The notes below the pieces were generated by a model. The model did no database searches and was not told where the DNA came from. It saw only the letters and a program-made list of their open reading frames with translations. Made by a program: the position numbers and the translations under genes. Below are positions 43,551 to 52,376 of a stretch of DNA of 64,000 nucleotides, piece by piece. The first letter of the stretch is position 1. Each line of letters starts with the position of its first letter. Source of the stretch: CAVVSD01 sp963757125 (GTDB taxonomy: Bacteria; Actinomycetota; Thermoleophilia; Solirubrobacterales; Solirubrobacteraceae); the NCBI GenBank assembly GCA_963757125.1, contig CAVWQP010000009.1:930001-994000 (forward strand). The letters are read 5' to 3'.

Positions 43551-43630
43551 GGTGCGTGTGCTACTTGTGTGAGCCTCTCGATGCCCGACGGCGACCGCGA
43601 CGAGCCTCCAAGTAGCAGTCCCCACGCACC
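43551..43630 (+). promoter_or_regulatory. Long stem-loop leader before the CNNM/CorC genes
   Basis: Two nested perfect stems are visible: GGTGCGTG (43551-43558) with CACGCACC (43623-43630), and GCTACTTG (43560-43567) with CAAGTAGC (43609-43616). They enclose about 41 nt with further pairing potential. The element ends 33 nt before the GTG of the first CNNM gene. It is a candidate cis-regulatory RNA or attenuator for the transporter pair. No known riboswitch consensus was recognised. Confidence 0.5.
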
Positions 43631-43663
43631 TCGGGTCGGAACGGTCGGGATGAGGGCCGCCCG

Positions 43664-45019
43664 GTGACCGAGGTGCTCCTCCTGATCGTGTCGCTCGGGC
43701 TCGTGCTCGCGTGTGGTGCGTTCGTGGCCGCGGAGTTCTCGTTCGTCACCGTCGACCGGTCGACCGTCGAGCGCGCCGCCGAGGAGGGCGACGCAGGGGC
43801 GCGGGGCGTCCTCGATGCGCTGCACAGCCTCTCGACGCAGCTGTCGGGCGCCCAGCTGGGCATCACGCTGACGAACCTGCTCATCGGCTTCATGGCCGAG
43901 CCGGCGATCGCAGAGCTCATCGACGGCCCGCTGGAGGACCTCGGCGTGCCGTCTGGCGCGGTGTCCGGCATCTCCGTCGCCATCGGGCTGATCCTCGCGA
44001 CGGCGTTCACCATGGTCCTCGGCGAGCTCGTGCCCAAGAACCTGGCGATCGCCCTGCCGCTGGGCACCGCGAAGCTCGTCCAGAGGTTCATGCGCGGCTT
44101 CACGCGCGTGTTCCGCCCGGTCATCGCGTTCTTCAACGCCTCCGCCAACGCGGTGCTGCACCGCATCGGCATCGAGCCCCAGGAGGAGCTCGCCTCCGCG
44201 CGCTCGCCGGAGGAGCTGACGTCGCTCGTCGCCCGGTCGGCGCAGCAGGGCACGCTGGCGCCCGACACCGCGACGCTGCTGCAGCGCTCGATCGCGTTCG
44301 GCGACCGGCGCGCCGACGACGTCATGACGCCGCGCACGCGGATGGTCGCGCTGCGCGACACCGACCCGATCATCAAGGTGATCGAGGAGGCCCGCTCGAC
44401 GGGCTTCTCGCGCTTTCCCGTCCTCGGCGCGGGCGCCGACGAGATCGCGGGCATCGTCCACGTCAAGCACGCGGTGCGGGTGCCGCCGGAGGACCGCGCG
44501 AAGGTCCCCGTGTCCGCGGTGATGGTCCCGCCGATCGTCGTGCCCTCCTCCGTCGAGCTCGACCCGCTCCTGGAGACCCTGCGCGAGGGCGGCCTGCAGA
44601 TGGCGGTGGTCGTCGACGAGTTCGGCGGCATCGACGGCGTCGTCACGCTCGAGGACGTCGTCGAGGAGATCGTCGGCGAGGTGCGCGACGAGCACGATCG
44701 CCGCGACGAGGCGATCATGCCCGAGGGCGAGGGGCGATGGCTGCTGTCGGGCCTGCTGCGCCCGGACGAGATCGCCGACACGACGCACGTCCTCGTGCCG
44801 GAGTCCGAGGAGGGCGACTACGAGACGCTCGCCGGCCTCGTGACCGAGCGGCTCGGCCGGGTGCCGCGCGTCGGCGACTCCGTCGAGTTCGAGGCCCGCG
44901 ACGACGACGGTGCCCGCAGGCAGATCCGCCTCGAGGTGCGCGGGATGGATGCCCTGCGCGTCGACCGCCTGCGGATGGAGGTCGGTCCGCCCGAGCACGA
45001 CGACGACGACGACGAATGA
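43664..45019 (+). CDS. CNNM/CorC (HlyC) family transporter, DUF21-CBS-CorC protein 1
   Basis: 451 residues from a GTG at 43664. DUF21 membrane domain 1-190 with four hydrophobic segments and the conserved AEFSFVTVDRSTVE, GAQLGITLTNLLIGFMAEP and VLGELVPKNLAIA. CBS pair about 205-340 (VMTPRTRMVALRDTDPI, VVVDEFGGIDGVVTLEDVVE), then the CorC_HlyC domain 355-440. These proteins move or sense Mg2+/Co2+; bacterial relatives export Mg2+ or Na+-coupled. It is coupled to a second copy (ATGA). Confidence 0.92.
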   Translation: MTEVLLLIVSLGLVLACGAFVAAEFSFVTVDRSTVERAAEEGDAGARGVLDALHSLSTQLSGAQLGITLTNLLIGFMAEPAIAELIDGPLEDLGVPSGAVSGISVAIGLILATAFTMVLGELVPKNLAIALPLGTAKLVQRFMRGFTRVFRPVIAFFNASANAVLHRIGIEPQEELASARSPEELTSLVARSAQQGTLAPDTATLLQRSIAFGDRRADDVMTPRTRMVALRDTDPIIKVIEEARSTGFSRFPVLGAGADEIAGIVHVKHAVRVPPEDRAKVPVSAVMVPPIVVPSSVELDPLLETLREGGLQMAVVVDEFGGIDGVVTLEDVVEEIVGEVRDEHDRRDEAIMPEGEGRWLLSGLLRPDEIADTTHVLVPESEEGDYETLAGLVTERLGRVPRVGDSVEFEARDDDGARRQIRLEVRGMDALRVDRLRMEVGPPEHDDDDDE

Positions 45020-46074
45020 ACGACCTCCTCGCCCTCGCCATCGGCGTGCTGCTGCTCGCGTTGAACGCGTTCTTCGTCGGCGCGGAGTTCGCGCTGATCT
45101 CCGCGCGGCGCAGCACGGTCGAGCCGCGCGCCCAGGAGGGCTCGCGCCGCGCGAAGACCGCGCTGCGCGCGATGGAGAACATCTCGCTCATGCTCGCCGG
45201 CGCGCAGCTCGGCATCACGATCTGCTCGCTGCTGCTGCTGGCCGTCGTGGAGCCGGCGATCGCGCATCTGCTGGAGGCGCCGTTCAACGCCATCGGCATC
45301 CCCGAATCCCTCCTGCATCCGATCGGCTTCGTGATCGCGCTCGTCGTGGTCGGCCTCGCGCACGTGGTGCTCGGTGAGATGGTCCCGAAGAACATCGCCC
45401 TCGCGGGGCCGGAGCGGGCGGCGCTCGCGCTCGCCGGGCCGCTGGTGTTCGTCGTGCGCATCCTGCGGCCGGCGATCGCGGCCCTGAACTGGACGGCGAA
45501 CGGCCTGCTGCGGCTCTTCGGGGTGCCCGTGCGCGACGAGGTGGCGAGCGCCTTCACGCGCGACGAGGTCGCGGGGCTCGTGGCGGAGTCGCGCCGTGAG
45601 GGGCTGCTGGACTCCTCCGAGGAGCGCGTGCTCGTCGGCGCCCTGACGTTCGAGGAGCGCGACGCCAGCTCGGTCCTGCTGCCGCACGACCGGCTCGAGA
45701 CCCTGCCGGTCACCGTGACGCCCGCGGAGGTCGAGTCGGCGGCGGCGCGCACCGGGTTCTCGCGGTTCCCGGTGCGCGGCGAGGACGACGACCGCACGCT
45801 CATCGGCTACCTGCACCTCAAGGACGCCCTGGAGATCAAGGACGTCCACCGCAACCGGCCGATCGCGCGCGGCTGGATCCGCCCGCTGCCCGAGGTGAAG
45901 CTGAGCTCGCCGCTGCGGTCGGTGCTCGCGACGATGCAGCGCTCCGGCGCGCACATGGCCCAGGCGGTCGACGACGCCGAGGAGACCCAGGGCGTCGTCG
46001 CGCTGGAGGACGTGCTCGAGGAGATCGTCGGAGAGGTCCGCGACGAGAGCCGGGCCGAGTCAGCGCGGCGCTAG
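45016..46074 (+). CDS. CNNM/CorC (HlyC) family transporter, protein 2 without CorC domain
   Basis: 352 residues, ATG overlapping the previous stop. DUF21 domain 1-190 (NAFFVGAEFALISARRSTVE, AGAQLGITICSLLLLAVVEP, VLGEMVPKNIALA) and CBS region to about 335 (AQAVDDAEETQGVVALEDVL). The C-terminal CorC_HlyC domain is missing, and the second CBS has DDAEETQG where its partner has DEFGGIDG. Adjacent long and short CNNM genes are typical in actinobacteria and may form a heteromer. Confidence 0.92.
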   Translation: MNDLLALAIGVLLLALNAFFVGAEFALISARRSTVEPRAQEGSRRAKTALRAMENISLMLAGAQLGITICSLLLLAVVEPAIAHLLEAPFNAIGIPESLLHPIGFVIALVVVGLAHVVLGEMVPKNIALAGPERAALALAGPLVFVVRILRPAIAALNWTANGLLRLFGVPVRDEVASAFTRDEVAGLVAESRREGLLDSSEERVLVGALTFEERDASSVLLPHDRLETLPVTVTPAEVESAAARTGFSRFPVRGEDDDRTLIGYLHLKDALEIKDVHRNRPIARGWIRPLPEVKLSSPLRSVLATMQRSGAHMAQAVDDAEETQGVVALEDVLEEIVGEVRDESRAESARR

Positions 46075-46079
46075 CCGCG

Positions 46080-46850
46080 TCACCCGTTCTTGTACAGGCC
46101 GCCCCGGCGGGCCAGGTCCGAGTAGCGCTTCACGCCGGCGTGGCCGTACTCGCCGCCGTCGACGTTGAACTCCGAGCCGCTGATGTAGGAGGACTCGTCG
46201 GCCATGAGGAAGACCATGAGCGGCGTGATGTCGTCGACGGTGCCGAGCCGCGCGAGCGGGATCTCCTCCAGCGACGACTCGCGGAACCAGTCCGGGGCGC
46301 TCGAGGACATCGGCGTGTCGATGTAGCCCGGCAGCACGCAGTTGACGCGGATGCCGAGCCCGCCGAGCTCCATGCTCGCGGTCCTGCTCAGGCCGCGGAC
46401 CGCCCACTTGCTCGTGCCGTACGCGACCGCGTGGTAGCCGCTGACGCCGGCGCGCGAGGAGATGTTCACGATCGAGCCGCCCTCGGTCATGAGCGGGACC
46501 ACCGCCTGGATGCCGAGCAGGCAGCCGGTCACGTTGATGCTGAAGACGCGGTCCCAGTCCTCGACCGTGACGTCCATGAGCCGCTCGCGCCAGGTGATGC
46601 CGGCGTTGTTGATGAGCCCGTGCACCGTGCCGTGCGCGTCGCGCACCTTCCCCGCGAGCTCGGCCCAGCTCTCCTCGCTGGCGACGTCGTGGAGGTGGAA
46701 CTCGACGCCAGGCGCGAGCTCCTCGATCGGATCCTTGACGTCGGTCGCGACGACCGTCGCGCCCTCCGCCGTCAGCGCGTTGGCCTCCGCGGCGCCCTGG
46801 CCGCCCGCGGCGCCCGTGATGACGATGACCTTGCCGTCGACTCGACCCAT
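46080..46850 (-). CDS. SDR family oxidoreductase (20-beta/3-alpha-HSD-like)
   Basis: 256 residues, ATG at 46850 with AGGAG upstream. TGAAGGQGAAEANALTAEGA cofactor loop (the GGQG variant typical of 3alpha/20beta-hydroxysteroid dehydrogenases), INNAGITWRER, SIVNISSRAGVSG and YGTSKWAVRGLSR. A long C-terminal extension past the GG motif (FNVDGGEYGHAGVKRYSDLA) is unusual. Divergent from another SDR with a 71-bp promoter gap. Confidence 0.92.
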   Translation of the reverse strand: MGRVDGKVIVITGAAGGQGAAEANALTAEGATVVATDVKDPIEELAPGVEFHLHDVASEESWAELAGKVRDAHGTVHGLINNAGITWRERLMDVTVEDWDRVFSINVTGCLLGIQAVVPLMTEGGSIVNISSRAGVSGYHAVAYGTSKWAVRGLSRTASMELGGLGIRVNCVLPGYIDTPMSSSAPDWFRESSLEEIPLARLGTVDDITPLMVFLMADESSYISGSEFNVDGGEYGHAGVKRYSDLARRGGLYKNG

Positions 46851-46921
46851 TGCCCTGCTCCTGTTCGCGTTCGGGCGCGCATTCCTACCATGCCCCCGAC
46901 GACCACGGACAGGAGGGCGCG

Positions 46922-47686
46922 ATGGCTGGACTGCTGGAGGGCAAGGCGGGGATCGTGACGGGCGCGGCGGGAGGGATCGGGCGCGGCATCGCGATCGAGC
47001 TCGCGCGCGAGGGCGCGTACGTGCTGGTGTCCGACCTCGAGCCCGAGGCGGAGCGGGCGCAGGAGACGATCGCGCTCTGCCAGGAGGCCGGCGGCGAGGC
47101 GGCGTGGCAGGCGTGCGACGTCACGTCCGCGGAGGCGCAGGACGCGCTCGTCGGCGACGTCCTGAGGACGCACGGCCGGCTGGACTTCGCGGTCAACAAC
47201 GCCGGGGTCGCCGTGCACAAGCCGCTCACCGAGGTGACCGACCAGGAGTACTCGCGCGTCCTGGACATCAACCTCAAGGGCATCTTCCTCGGGATGCGCC
47301 CCCAGGTCCGCCAGATGGTCGAGCAGGGCGGCGGCTCGATCGTGAACATGGCGTCGGTCGCGGGCCTCACCGGCGTGCGCGACATCGGCGTCTACACGGC
47401 CAGCAAGCACGGCATCGTCGGGCTCACGAAGAACACCGCGATGGAGTACGGGGAACGCGGCGTGAGGGTGAACTGCGTCTGCCCGAACGCCATCCGCACG
47501 CCGCTCATGGACACCTCGCCGCCGGACTTCGTCGAGGCGCTCATCGCCCCGCAGGCGATCAAGCGCCCTGGCGAGCCCGAGGAGGTCGGCGCGGCCGTCG
47601 CGTTCCTGCTCTCCGACAAGGCCTCGTTCATCACCGGCGTCGCCCTGCCGATCGACGGCGGCTACATGACGACCGCCTACATCTAG
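46922..47686 (+). CDS. SDR family oxidoreductase
   Basis: 254 residues, ATG at 46922 after AGGAGGG. Classical SDR: TGAAGGIGRGIAIELAREGA, VNNAGVAVHKPL, SIVNMASVAGLTG and YTASKHGIVGLTKN, with GVALPIDGGYMTTAYI at the end. Acidic VSDLEPEAE after beta-2 indicates NAD preference. The tail overlaps the convergent anti-sigma gene by 4 bp. Substrate unknown; a keto-acyl or steroid-like alcohol would fit the neighbour at 46080. Confidence 0.92.
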   Translation: MAGLLEGKAGIVTGAAGGIGRGIAIELAREGAYVLVSDLEPEAERAQETIALCQEAGGEAAWQACDVTSAEAQDALVGDVLRTHGRLDFAVNNAGVAVHKPLTEVTDQEYSRVLDINLKGIFLGMRPQVRQMVEQGGGSIVNMASVAGLTGVRDIGVYTASKHGIVGLTKNTAMEYGERGVRVNCVCPNAIRTPLMDTSPPDFVEALIAPQAIKRPGEPEEVGAAVAFLLSDKASFITGVALPIDGGYMTTAYI

Positions 47687-48666
47687 TCGAGCACGGCATC
47701 GCGCCGGCGCCGCCGCAGCCACACCGCGAGCCACGCGAGCAGCGCGAGCGGCACCGCGAAGCTCGCGACCACGATGAGGACGCCGGCGGCGACCTCCAGT
47801 GCCCGTCGGGCGTCGCGCCAGGCGTCGCCCGGCGTCCAGGGACCGGAGGCCGGCGGCGCGACGGCGCCCGCGCGAGCCCCGACGACGGTGAGGTCGACGG
47901 TCGCGTAGGTCGTCCTGGCCCGCAGCTCGCGCTGCCGGCGCTCGAGGCGGTCGACCTTCGCGGTCGCGGCCGCGAGCCGGGTCCGCAGCCGGTCCGCCTC
48001 GGCGCCCGACGAGGTCGCGAGCTTGGCGACGATCGCCCTGCGCTGCGTCCGCGCGTCCCCGAGCTGCGAGCTCGTGGCGTCGTAGCTGCCCGTGAGGTCC
48101 TGGGTCGATCCCTCGATCGAGCGGACGGTGCCCAGCCTGCTCAGCTCGGCCATCGCGTCGTCGAGGCGCGCCGCCGGGATGCGCAGCGTGAACGTCGCCG
48201 TGCCCCCGCCGCCGTCGCGGCCGATCTGCGACGTCGAGACGAACCCGCCGAACCGCTGCGTCGTGCGCACGACGCCGTCGGTGACGGTCCCGAAGCGCCC
48301 GGCGCGGGCGCCGAGCTCCAGGCGCGCGGAGCGCTCGACGCGACGGCCCGCCGGGGCCGGGGCGAGCGCGGCCGCGCCGGAGTCGGCCTGCGGGGCCGCG
48401 CTCTCGCGCTGCACCGCGACGCCGGGGGAGCTCGTCGTCGCGTCGTCGCTGCCGCCGCGCGTGCCGAGCACGACGGCGACGGCCAGGATCGCGGCGAGGC
48501 CGGTGCCCAGGGCGGGCACGAGGATCTGCAGTCGCGGGAGGCGCCAGCGGCGCGCCGGTCGTGGGAAGCCCTGTGCGACCCGCTCGTCCATGCTCGCCCG
48601 GAACTCCGGTCGGGGACGGGGTGCGATCGCGTGCAGCTCGCGCTCGAGGTCGATCGGCTCAGGCAT
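47683..48666 (-). CDS. Anti-sigma factor-like membrane protein with DUF4349 domain
   Basis: 327 residues from MPEPIDLERELHAIAP. A short cytoplasmic lead of about 45 residues is followed by a TM segment (LQILVPALGTGLAAILAVAV), an Ala/Ser-rich linker, then DUF4349 from about 105 to 310. The latter includes a long coiled coil (LRTRLAAATAKVDRLERRQR) and ends in a TM helix with a basic tail (WLRRRRRDAVLD). It follows the ECF sigma gene with an 8-bp overlap and so is likely its membrane-tethered regulator, although the cytoplasmic part lacks a zinc motif. Confidence 0.82.
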   Translation of the reverse strand: MPEPIDLERELHAIAPRPRPEFRASMDERVAQGFPRPARRWRLPRLQILVPALGTGLAAILAVAVVLGTRGGSDDATTSSPGVAVQRESAAPQADSGAAALAPAPAGRRVERSARLELGARAGRFGTVTDGVVRTTQRFGGFVSTSQIGRDGGGGTATFTLRIPAARLDDAMAELSRLGTVRSIEGSTQDLTGSYDATSSQLGDARTQRRAIVAKLATSSGAEADRLRTRLAAATAKVDRLERRQRELRARTTYATVDLTVVGARAGAVAPPASGPWTPGDAWRDARRALEVAAGVLIVVASFAVPLALLAWLAVWLRRRRRDAVLD

Positions 48667-49123
48667 CACATGCCTCCCGGAGACGGTGGACGGCACGGTG
48701 CAGGCGGGTCCCGGCGTTCGACGCGGAGATGCCGAGCACGGCGGCGATCTCGGCGTTGTCGAGGCCGGCGAAGTACTTCAGCGCGACGAGCTCGCGGTCG
48801 CGCGCGTCGAGCCGGGCCAGCGCCGCGCGCACCGTGGCGCGGCGGATCGGGTCGGCGTCCTCCTCGGGCGCGGCCTCCGGCTCGGCGGCGAGCGACGCGA
48901 CGCGCTTGCGGCGGCGCAGCTCGTCGAGCGCCGCGTTGCGCGCGATGCCGAAGAGCCACTGGCGCTGCGACCCGCGGCGCGCGTCGAACGATGCGTGCTT
49001 GCGGTAGGCGCGCTCGAACGCCGCCGCGACGACCTCCTCGGCGGCCGACCGGTCGCGGACGAGCGTCGCCACGTACGCGTAGAGGTCGTCGACCGTGTCC
49101 CGGTAGAGCTCCTCGAACGACAT
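48659..49123 (-). CDS. RNA polymerase sigma factor, ECF (sigma-70 family)
   Basis: 154 residues from MSFEELYRDTVDDLYAYV; a GTG at 49159 would add 12 residues. Region 2 is visible as DRSAAEEVVAAAFERAYRKH and RGSQRQWLFGIARNAALDEL, region 4 as LDARDRELVALKYFAGLDNAE plus the HTH IAAVLGISASNAGTRLHRAV. A basic linker RRRKRVAS lies between. It pairs with the DUF4349 membrane protein that overlaps its end. It probably directs an envelope-stress regulon; no matching -35/-10 site was identified here. Confidence 0.9.
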   Translation of the reverse strand: MSFEELYRDTVDDLYAYVATLVRDRSAAEEVVAAAFERAYRKHASFDARRGSQRQWLFGIARNAALDELRRRKRVASLAAEPEAAPEEDADPIRRATVRAALARLDARDRELVALKYFAGLDNAEIAAVLGISASNAGTRLHRAVHRLREACDA

Positions 49124-49188
49124 CGGTCTCGCTGGCGCCTCGGCGACGGTGGCTTGCACATCGGCACTACGCCGATGGCGCCCATCCG

Positions 49189-49899
49189 TCACAACGGATT
49201 CGGCGGCCTGCTGGACCGGCGGAACTGCAGGACCACGACGACGACGACCAGAGCGATCGTGAGGATGAGCGCATAGCGGGAGATCGCCTTGGCGACGTCG
49301 ACCGCGCTCTGGCCGATGATGTAGCCGAGCCCGACGTTGAGGCCCACCCACATCGCCGTGCCGATGAGGTCGAGCAGGATGAAGATCCGCAGACGCATGC
49401 CCGTCCAGCCCACGGCCGCGTAGACGAGCGCGCTCGGGATCGGCAGCACGTAGGCGAAGACGACCGCGGGCGGCCCGATCTTGGGCGCGTTGCGCTCGAT
49501 CTTGTCCACCCACCGCTGCGCGCGCGGCCGGTTGCCCGCGAAGATGTCGATGACCGGGCGGCCCCACAGCCTCCCGGCCCACCAGTACAGCGGGTCGAAC
49601 AGCAGCATGATCGGGAACGGCGCGAGCAGCGCGAGGACGAGCGATGCGTCGCCGATGCGCGCGAACGCGCCCGCCGACACCATCGCGGTCGTCGACCCGC
49701 GCAGCAGCTCCAGCAGCACCGGGTTCGTCCCCACGAGCGAGGGCACGAGCGGCAGCAGGGCCAGCGCGTAGATGCCGCTGAACGTGATGCCGCCCCAGCA
49801 CAGGAGGTCGACCCGCCGGGCCTTGCCCTCCCATGGCAGCTGCGGTCCTTCGCGAGCGGGCTCCGGGGGAGCCGGGGCCTCGGGGTTCTCCGTGCTCAC
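49189..49899 (-). CDS. VTT/DedA-like membrane protein
   Basis: 236 residues from a GTG at 49899. About five hydrophobic segments; the VTT-type block is NAPKIGPPAVVFAYVLPIPS, ALVYAAVGWTGMRLRIFILL. It lacks the classical DedA E-x-x-x-P-I-P-G start and instead has LLFDPLYWWAGRLWGRPVID. DedA/VTT proteins are lipid scramblases or undecaprenyl-phosphate flippases. AGGCTA (TAGCCT on this strand) 8 nt before the GTG suggests a leaderless mRNA, divergent from the LacI gene. Confidence 0.82.
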   Translation of the reverse strand: MSTENPEAPAPPEPAREGPQLPWEGKARRVDLLCWGGITFSGIYALALLPLVPSLVGTNPVLLELLRGSTTAMVSAGAFARIGDASLVLALLAPFPIMLLFDPLYWWAGRLWGRPVIDIFAGNRPRAQRWVDKIERNAPKIGPPAVVFAYVLPIPSALVYAAVGWTGMRLRIFILLDLIGTAMWVGLNVGLGYIIGQSAVDVAKAISRYALILTIALVVVVVVLQFRRSSRPPNPL

Positions 49900-49946
49900 C
49901 GCTGACTAGGCTATTCGCCCCGCGGGGAGATGCCCGCGGCAACCGG

Positions 49947-51002
49947 GTGACCGACGCACCGACAGACAACCACCAGCGCAGCCCGCGTCCGGCGACCCTC
50001 GCCGACGTCGGTGCTCTCGCGGGCGTCTCGTCCGCGACGGCGTCGCGTGTCCTCAACGGCGACAACCGGCGCGTCGCCGAGCACCTGCGCGTCCGCGTGC
50101 TCGCGGCGGCCGAGCAGCTCGACTACATCCCGAACGCGCACGCCCAGGCGCTCATGCGGGTGGAGACCCACACGGTCGGCGTGCTCACGCTGGACATGAA
50201 CAACCCGTACTTCGTCGAGGTCTTCACCGGCATCTTCAGCGTCGCGAAGGAGACGGGGCGCCTCGTCACGCTCGGCAACGTCGGCGCCGACCGGCGCGAC
50301 GAGGTGAGCTACATCGCGCTGCTGCGCTCGCAGCGCGTCGGCGCGCTCATCCTCACGGGGACCGGGACCACCGACGCCGCCCACACGGCGCGCATGCGCG
50401 CGCAGATCTCGGGGTTCCGCGGAGCGGGCGGTCGCGTGTCGCTCATCGGCCGGCACGACATCGAGGGCGACGCCGTCCGGCCCGACAACGTCGGCGGGGC
50501 GCGGGCGGCCGCCGCCGCGCTCCTGGAGCTCGGTCACCGGCAGGTCGGGATCATCTCCGGCACCGAGACGGCGACCGTGACGATCGACCGGACCGACCCC
50601 TTCGCCGACGTCTTCGAGGACGGCGGGTATCCGATCTCGCCCAGGCGCATCGTCCGCGGCAACTACCTGCGCGAGGGCGGTGCCCATGCGATGGCCGAGC
50701 TCCTGGACCGCGCGCCGGAGATCACTGCCGTCTACTGCGTCAACGACGCCATGGCCATCGGGGCGCTCGGCCTGCTGCGCGAGCGGGGCGTCGACGTCCC
50801 GGGCCGCATGTCGGTCGTCGGCTTCGAGGACATCATGCTCTCCCGCGAGGTGACGCCCGCGCTCTCCACGGTGCACCTGCCGATGGCGGAGATGGGCGAG
50901 TCGGCGATGCGTCTGCTGCTCGAGCCGAGCCCCGACACGCCGCGCACGGTGCGCTTCCCGACCCGGCTGTGCCTGCGCGGGACGACAGCGAGCCCGCGGT
51001 AG
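49947..51002 (+). CDS. LacI family transcriptional regulator
   Basis: 351 residues from a GTG at 49947. The LacI HTH is TLADVGALAGVSSATASRVL (about 17-37) with the hinge helix NAHAQALMRVETHTVGVLTL. The periplasmic-binding-like core includes NPYFVEVFTGIFSVAKETG, GHRQVGIISGTETAT and VPGRMSVVGFEDIMLSREVT. The segment after IISGTETATV is TIDRTDPFADVFEDGG, unlike the usual DRLAGFRxAL, so ligand contacts may differ. No strong Shine-Dalgarno. Its 3' end overlaps the ABC ATPase gene by 34 bp. Confidence 0.9.
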   Translation: MTDAPTDNHQRSPRPATLADVGALAGVSSATASRVLNGDNRRVAEHLRVRVLAAAEQLDYIPNAHAQALMRVETHTVGVLTLDMNNPYFVEVFTGIFSVAKETGRLVTLGNVGADRRDEVSYIALLRSQRVGALILTGTGTTDAAHTARMRAQISGFRGAGGRVSLIGRHDIEGDAVRPDNVGGARAAAAALLELGHRQVGIISGTETATVTIDRTDPFADVFEDGGYPISPRRIVRGNYLREGGAHAMAELLDRAPEITAVYCVNDAMAIGALGLLRERGVDVPGRMSVVGFEDIMLSREVTPALSTVHLPMAEMGESAMRLLLEPSPDTPRTVRFPTRLCLRGTTASPR

Positions 51003-51625
51003 CCGCCGGGATCGAGGCGCGCCGCCTGTGCCTCGCGCGCGGCGGCCGCGAGGTGCTGCGCGACGTCTCGCTCGTCGTGCCCGCGGGTCTGGTCACGGCG
51101 CTGCTGGCGCCCTCCGGGGCGGGGAAGAGCACGCTGCTGCGCTGCCTGAACCGGCTCGTCGCGCCGGACAGCGGCCAGGTCCTGCTGCAGGGACAGGACA
51201 TCCTCGAGCTCGAGCCGCGGGTGCTGCGCAGGCGCGTGGGGCTCGTCGCGCAGGTTCCGGTCATGCTGCCCGGCACGGTGCGCGACAACGTCCTCTACGC
51301 CATCGACGAGCCTCGCCCCGACCAGGCCGAGCAGGCGCTGCGCGCCGCGAACCTCGATCCCGCGTTCGCCGAGCGGCCGGCCCGCGAGCTGTCCGGGGGA
51401 GAGCGGGCGCGGGTGGCGCTCGCACGGGCGCTGGCGCGCGAGCCAGAGGTCCTGCTGCTCGACGAGCCGACGGCCGCGCTCGACCGCGACGCGGCGACGC
51501 GCATCGGCGAGACGCTCCGCGAGCTGGCCGACGGCGGTCTCGCCGTGTGCCTGGCCACCCACGACCTCGAGCTCGCCGCCGCGGTCGCCGACCGGCGCGC
51601 CGAGCCGCTGCGGTTCGTCGCATGA
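50969..51625 (+). CDS. fetA: ABC transporter ATP-binding protein, FetA-like metal exporter
   Basis: 218 residues from a GTG at 50969 inside the LacI gene end. Walker A APSGAGKST near residue 45, Q-loop LVAQVPVMLPG, signature LSGGERARV near 140, Walker B VLLLDEPTAALD near 160. The short length and pairing with an UPF0014 membrane protein identify the FetAB-type exporter, linked to iron and peroxide resistance in Escherichia coli. Regulation by the overlapping LacI gene is suggested by position only. Confidence 0.85.
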   Translation: MPARDDSEPAVAAGIEARRLCLARGGREVLRDVSLVVPAGLVTALLAPSGAGKSTLLRCLNRLVAPDSGQVLLQGQDILELEPRVLRRRVGLVAQVPVMLPGTVRDNVLYAIDEPRPDQAEQALRAANLDPAFAERPARELSGGERARVALARALAREPEVLLLDEPTAALDRDAATRIGETLRELADGGLAVCLATHDLELAAAVADRRAEPLRFVA

Positions 51626-52374
51626 GCCAGGAGGCGTTGCAGGTCGTCGCCGCGGCCGGGTTCGCGCTCCTCGCCGTCGCCGCCGCATGGGCGCTGCGCC
51701 TGGGGCTCACCCGCGAGCTTGCCTGGGCCGCGCTGCGGGCCGCCGTCCAGCTCACGGTCGTCGGCGCGATCATCGCGCTCGTCTTCCACGTCGAGGTGCT
51801 CGCGTTCGCGTTCGTCGCCGCGATGCTGCTGACCGCCGCGCTGACGTCCGGAGGACGGTTGCGCGTCGTGCCCGGCGCCCGCCGCCGCGTCGCCGTCGCG
51901 ATCGGCGTCCCCGCGCTCGCCGCGGTGGGGTTCCTCCTGCTCATCGGCGCATTCGACGCGACGCCGCAGGCGGCGGTCCCGGCCGCCGGCATCCTCATCG
52001 GCGGCGCGATGACCGCGGCGACGATCACCGGGCGGCGCCTCGTCGAGGGGCTCGAGGACGAGGAGGGCGAGATCGAGGCGCGACTGAGCCTCGGCGACGA
52101 CGCCCACACCGCGCTGCAGCCCGTCCTGCGCCGCGCGATCACCACCGGTCTCGTACCGGCGATCGACCAGACGCGCAGCGTCGGGCTCGTCACGCTGCCG
52201 GGGACCTTCGTGGGCCTCGTCCTGGGCGGCGCGTCGCCCGCGTCGGCGGCCCGGGTCCAGCTGCTCATCCTGCTCGCGCTGCTCGCCGTCGAGCTCTTCA
52301 GCGCGCTCATCATCGGGCGACTGCTGCTCGCGGCCGTCGTCGCGCCCGGCGAGCGGGTGGAGATCCCCCGTTGA
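51622..52374 (+). CDS. fetB: UPF0014/FetB-family ABC permease
   Basis: 250 residues, ATGA overlap with the ATPase gene. Six to seven TM segments; UPF0014 marks are LRAAVQLTVVGAIIALVF, GILIGGAMTAATITGRRL, EARLSLGDDAHTALQPVLRR and PAIDQTRSVGLVTLPGTFVG. FetB with FetA exports iron or another metal from the cytoplasm. A hairpin follows the stop codon. Confidence 0.9.
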   Translation: MSQEALQVVAAAGFALLAVAAAWALRLGLTRELAWAALRAAVQLTVVGAIIALVFHVEVLAFAFVAAMLLTAALTSGGRLRVVPGARRRVAVAIGVPALAAVGFLLLIGAFDATPQAAVPAAGILIGGAMTAATITGRRLVEGLEDEEGEIEARLSLGDDAHTALQPVLRRAITTGLVPAIDQTRSVGLVTLPGTFVGLVLGGASPASAARVQLLILLALLAVELFSALIIGRLLLAAVVAPGERVEIPR

Positions 52375-52376
52375 GG

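Noticed and set aside
43551..43630. M-box (ykoK) or yybP-ykoY riboswitch
   Set aside because: The function of the downstream genes invites it, but the conserved core sequences of neither class can be matched, so only a generic structured leader is reported.
49930..49950. Six-codon upstream reading frame whose stop overlaps the LacI GTG
   Set aside because: The purine stretch lies directly against its ATG, leaving no proper ribosome-binding spacing; probably chance.
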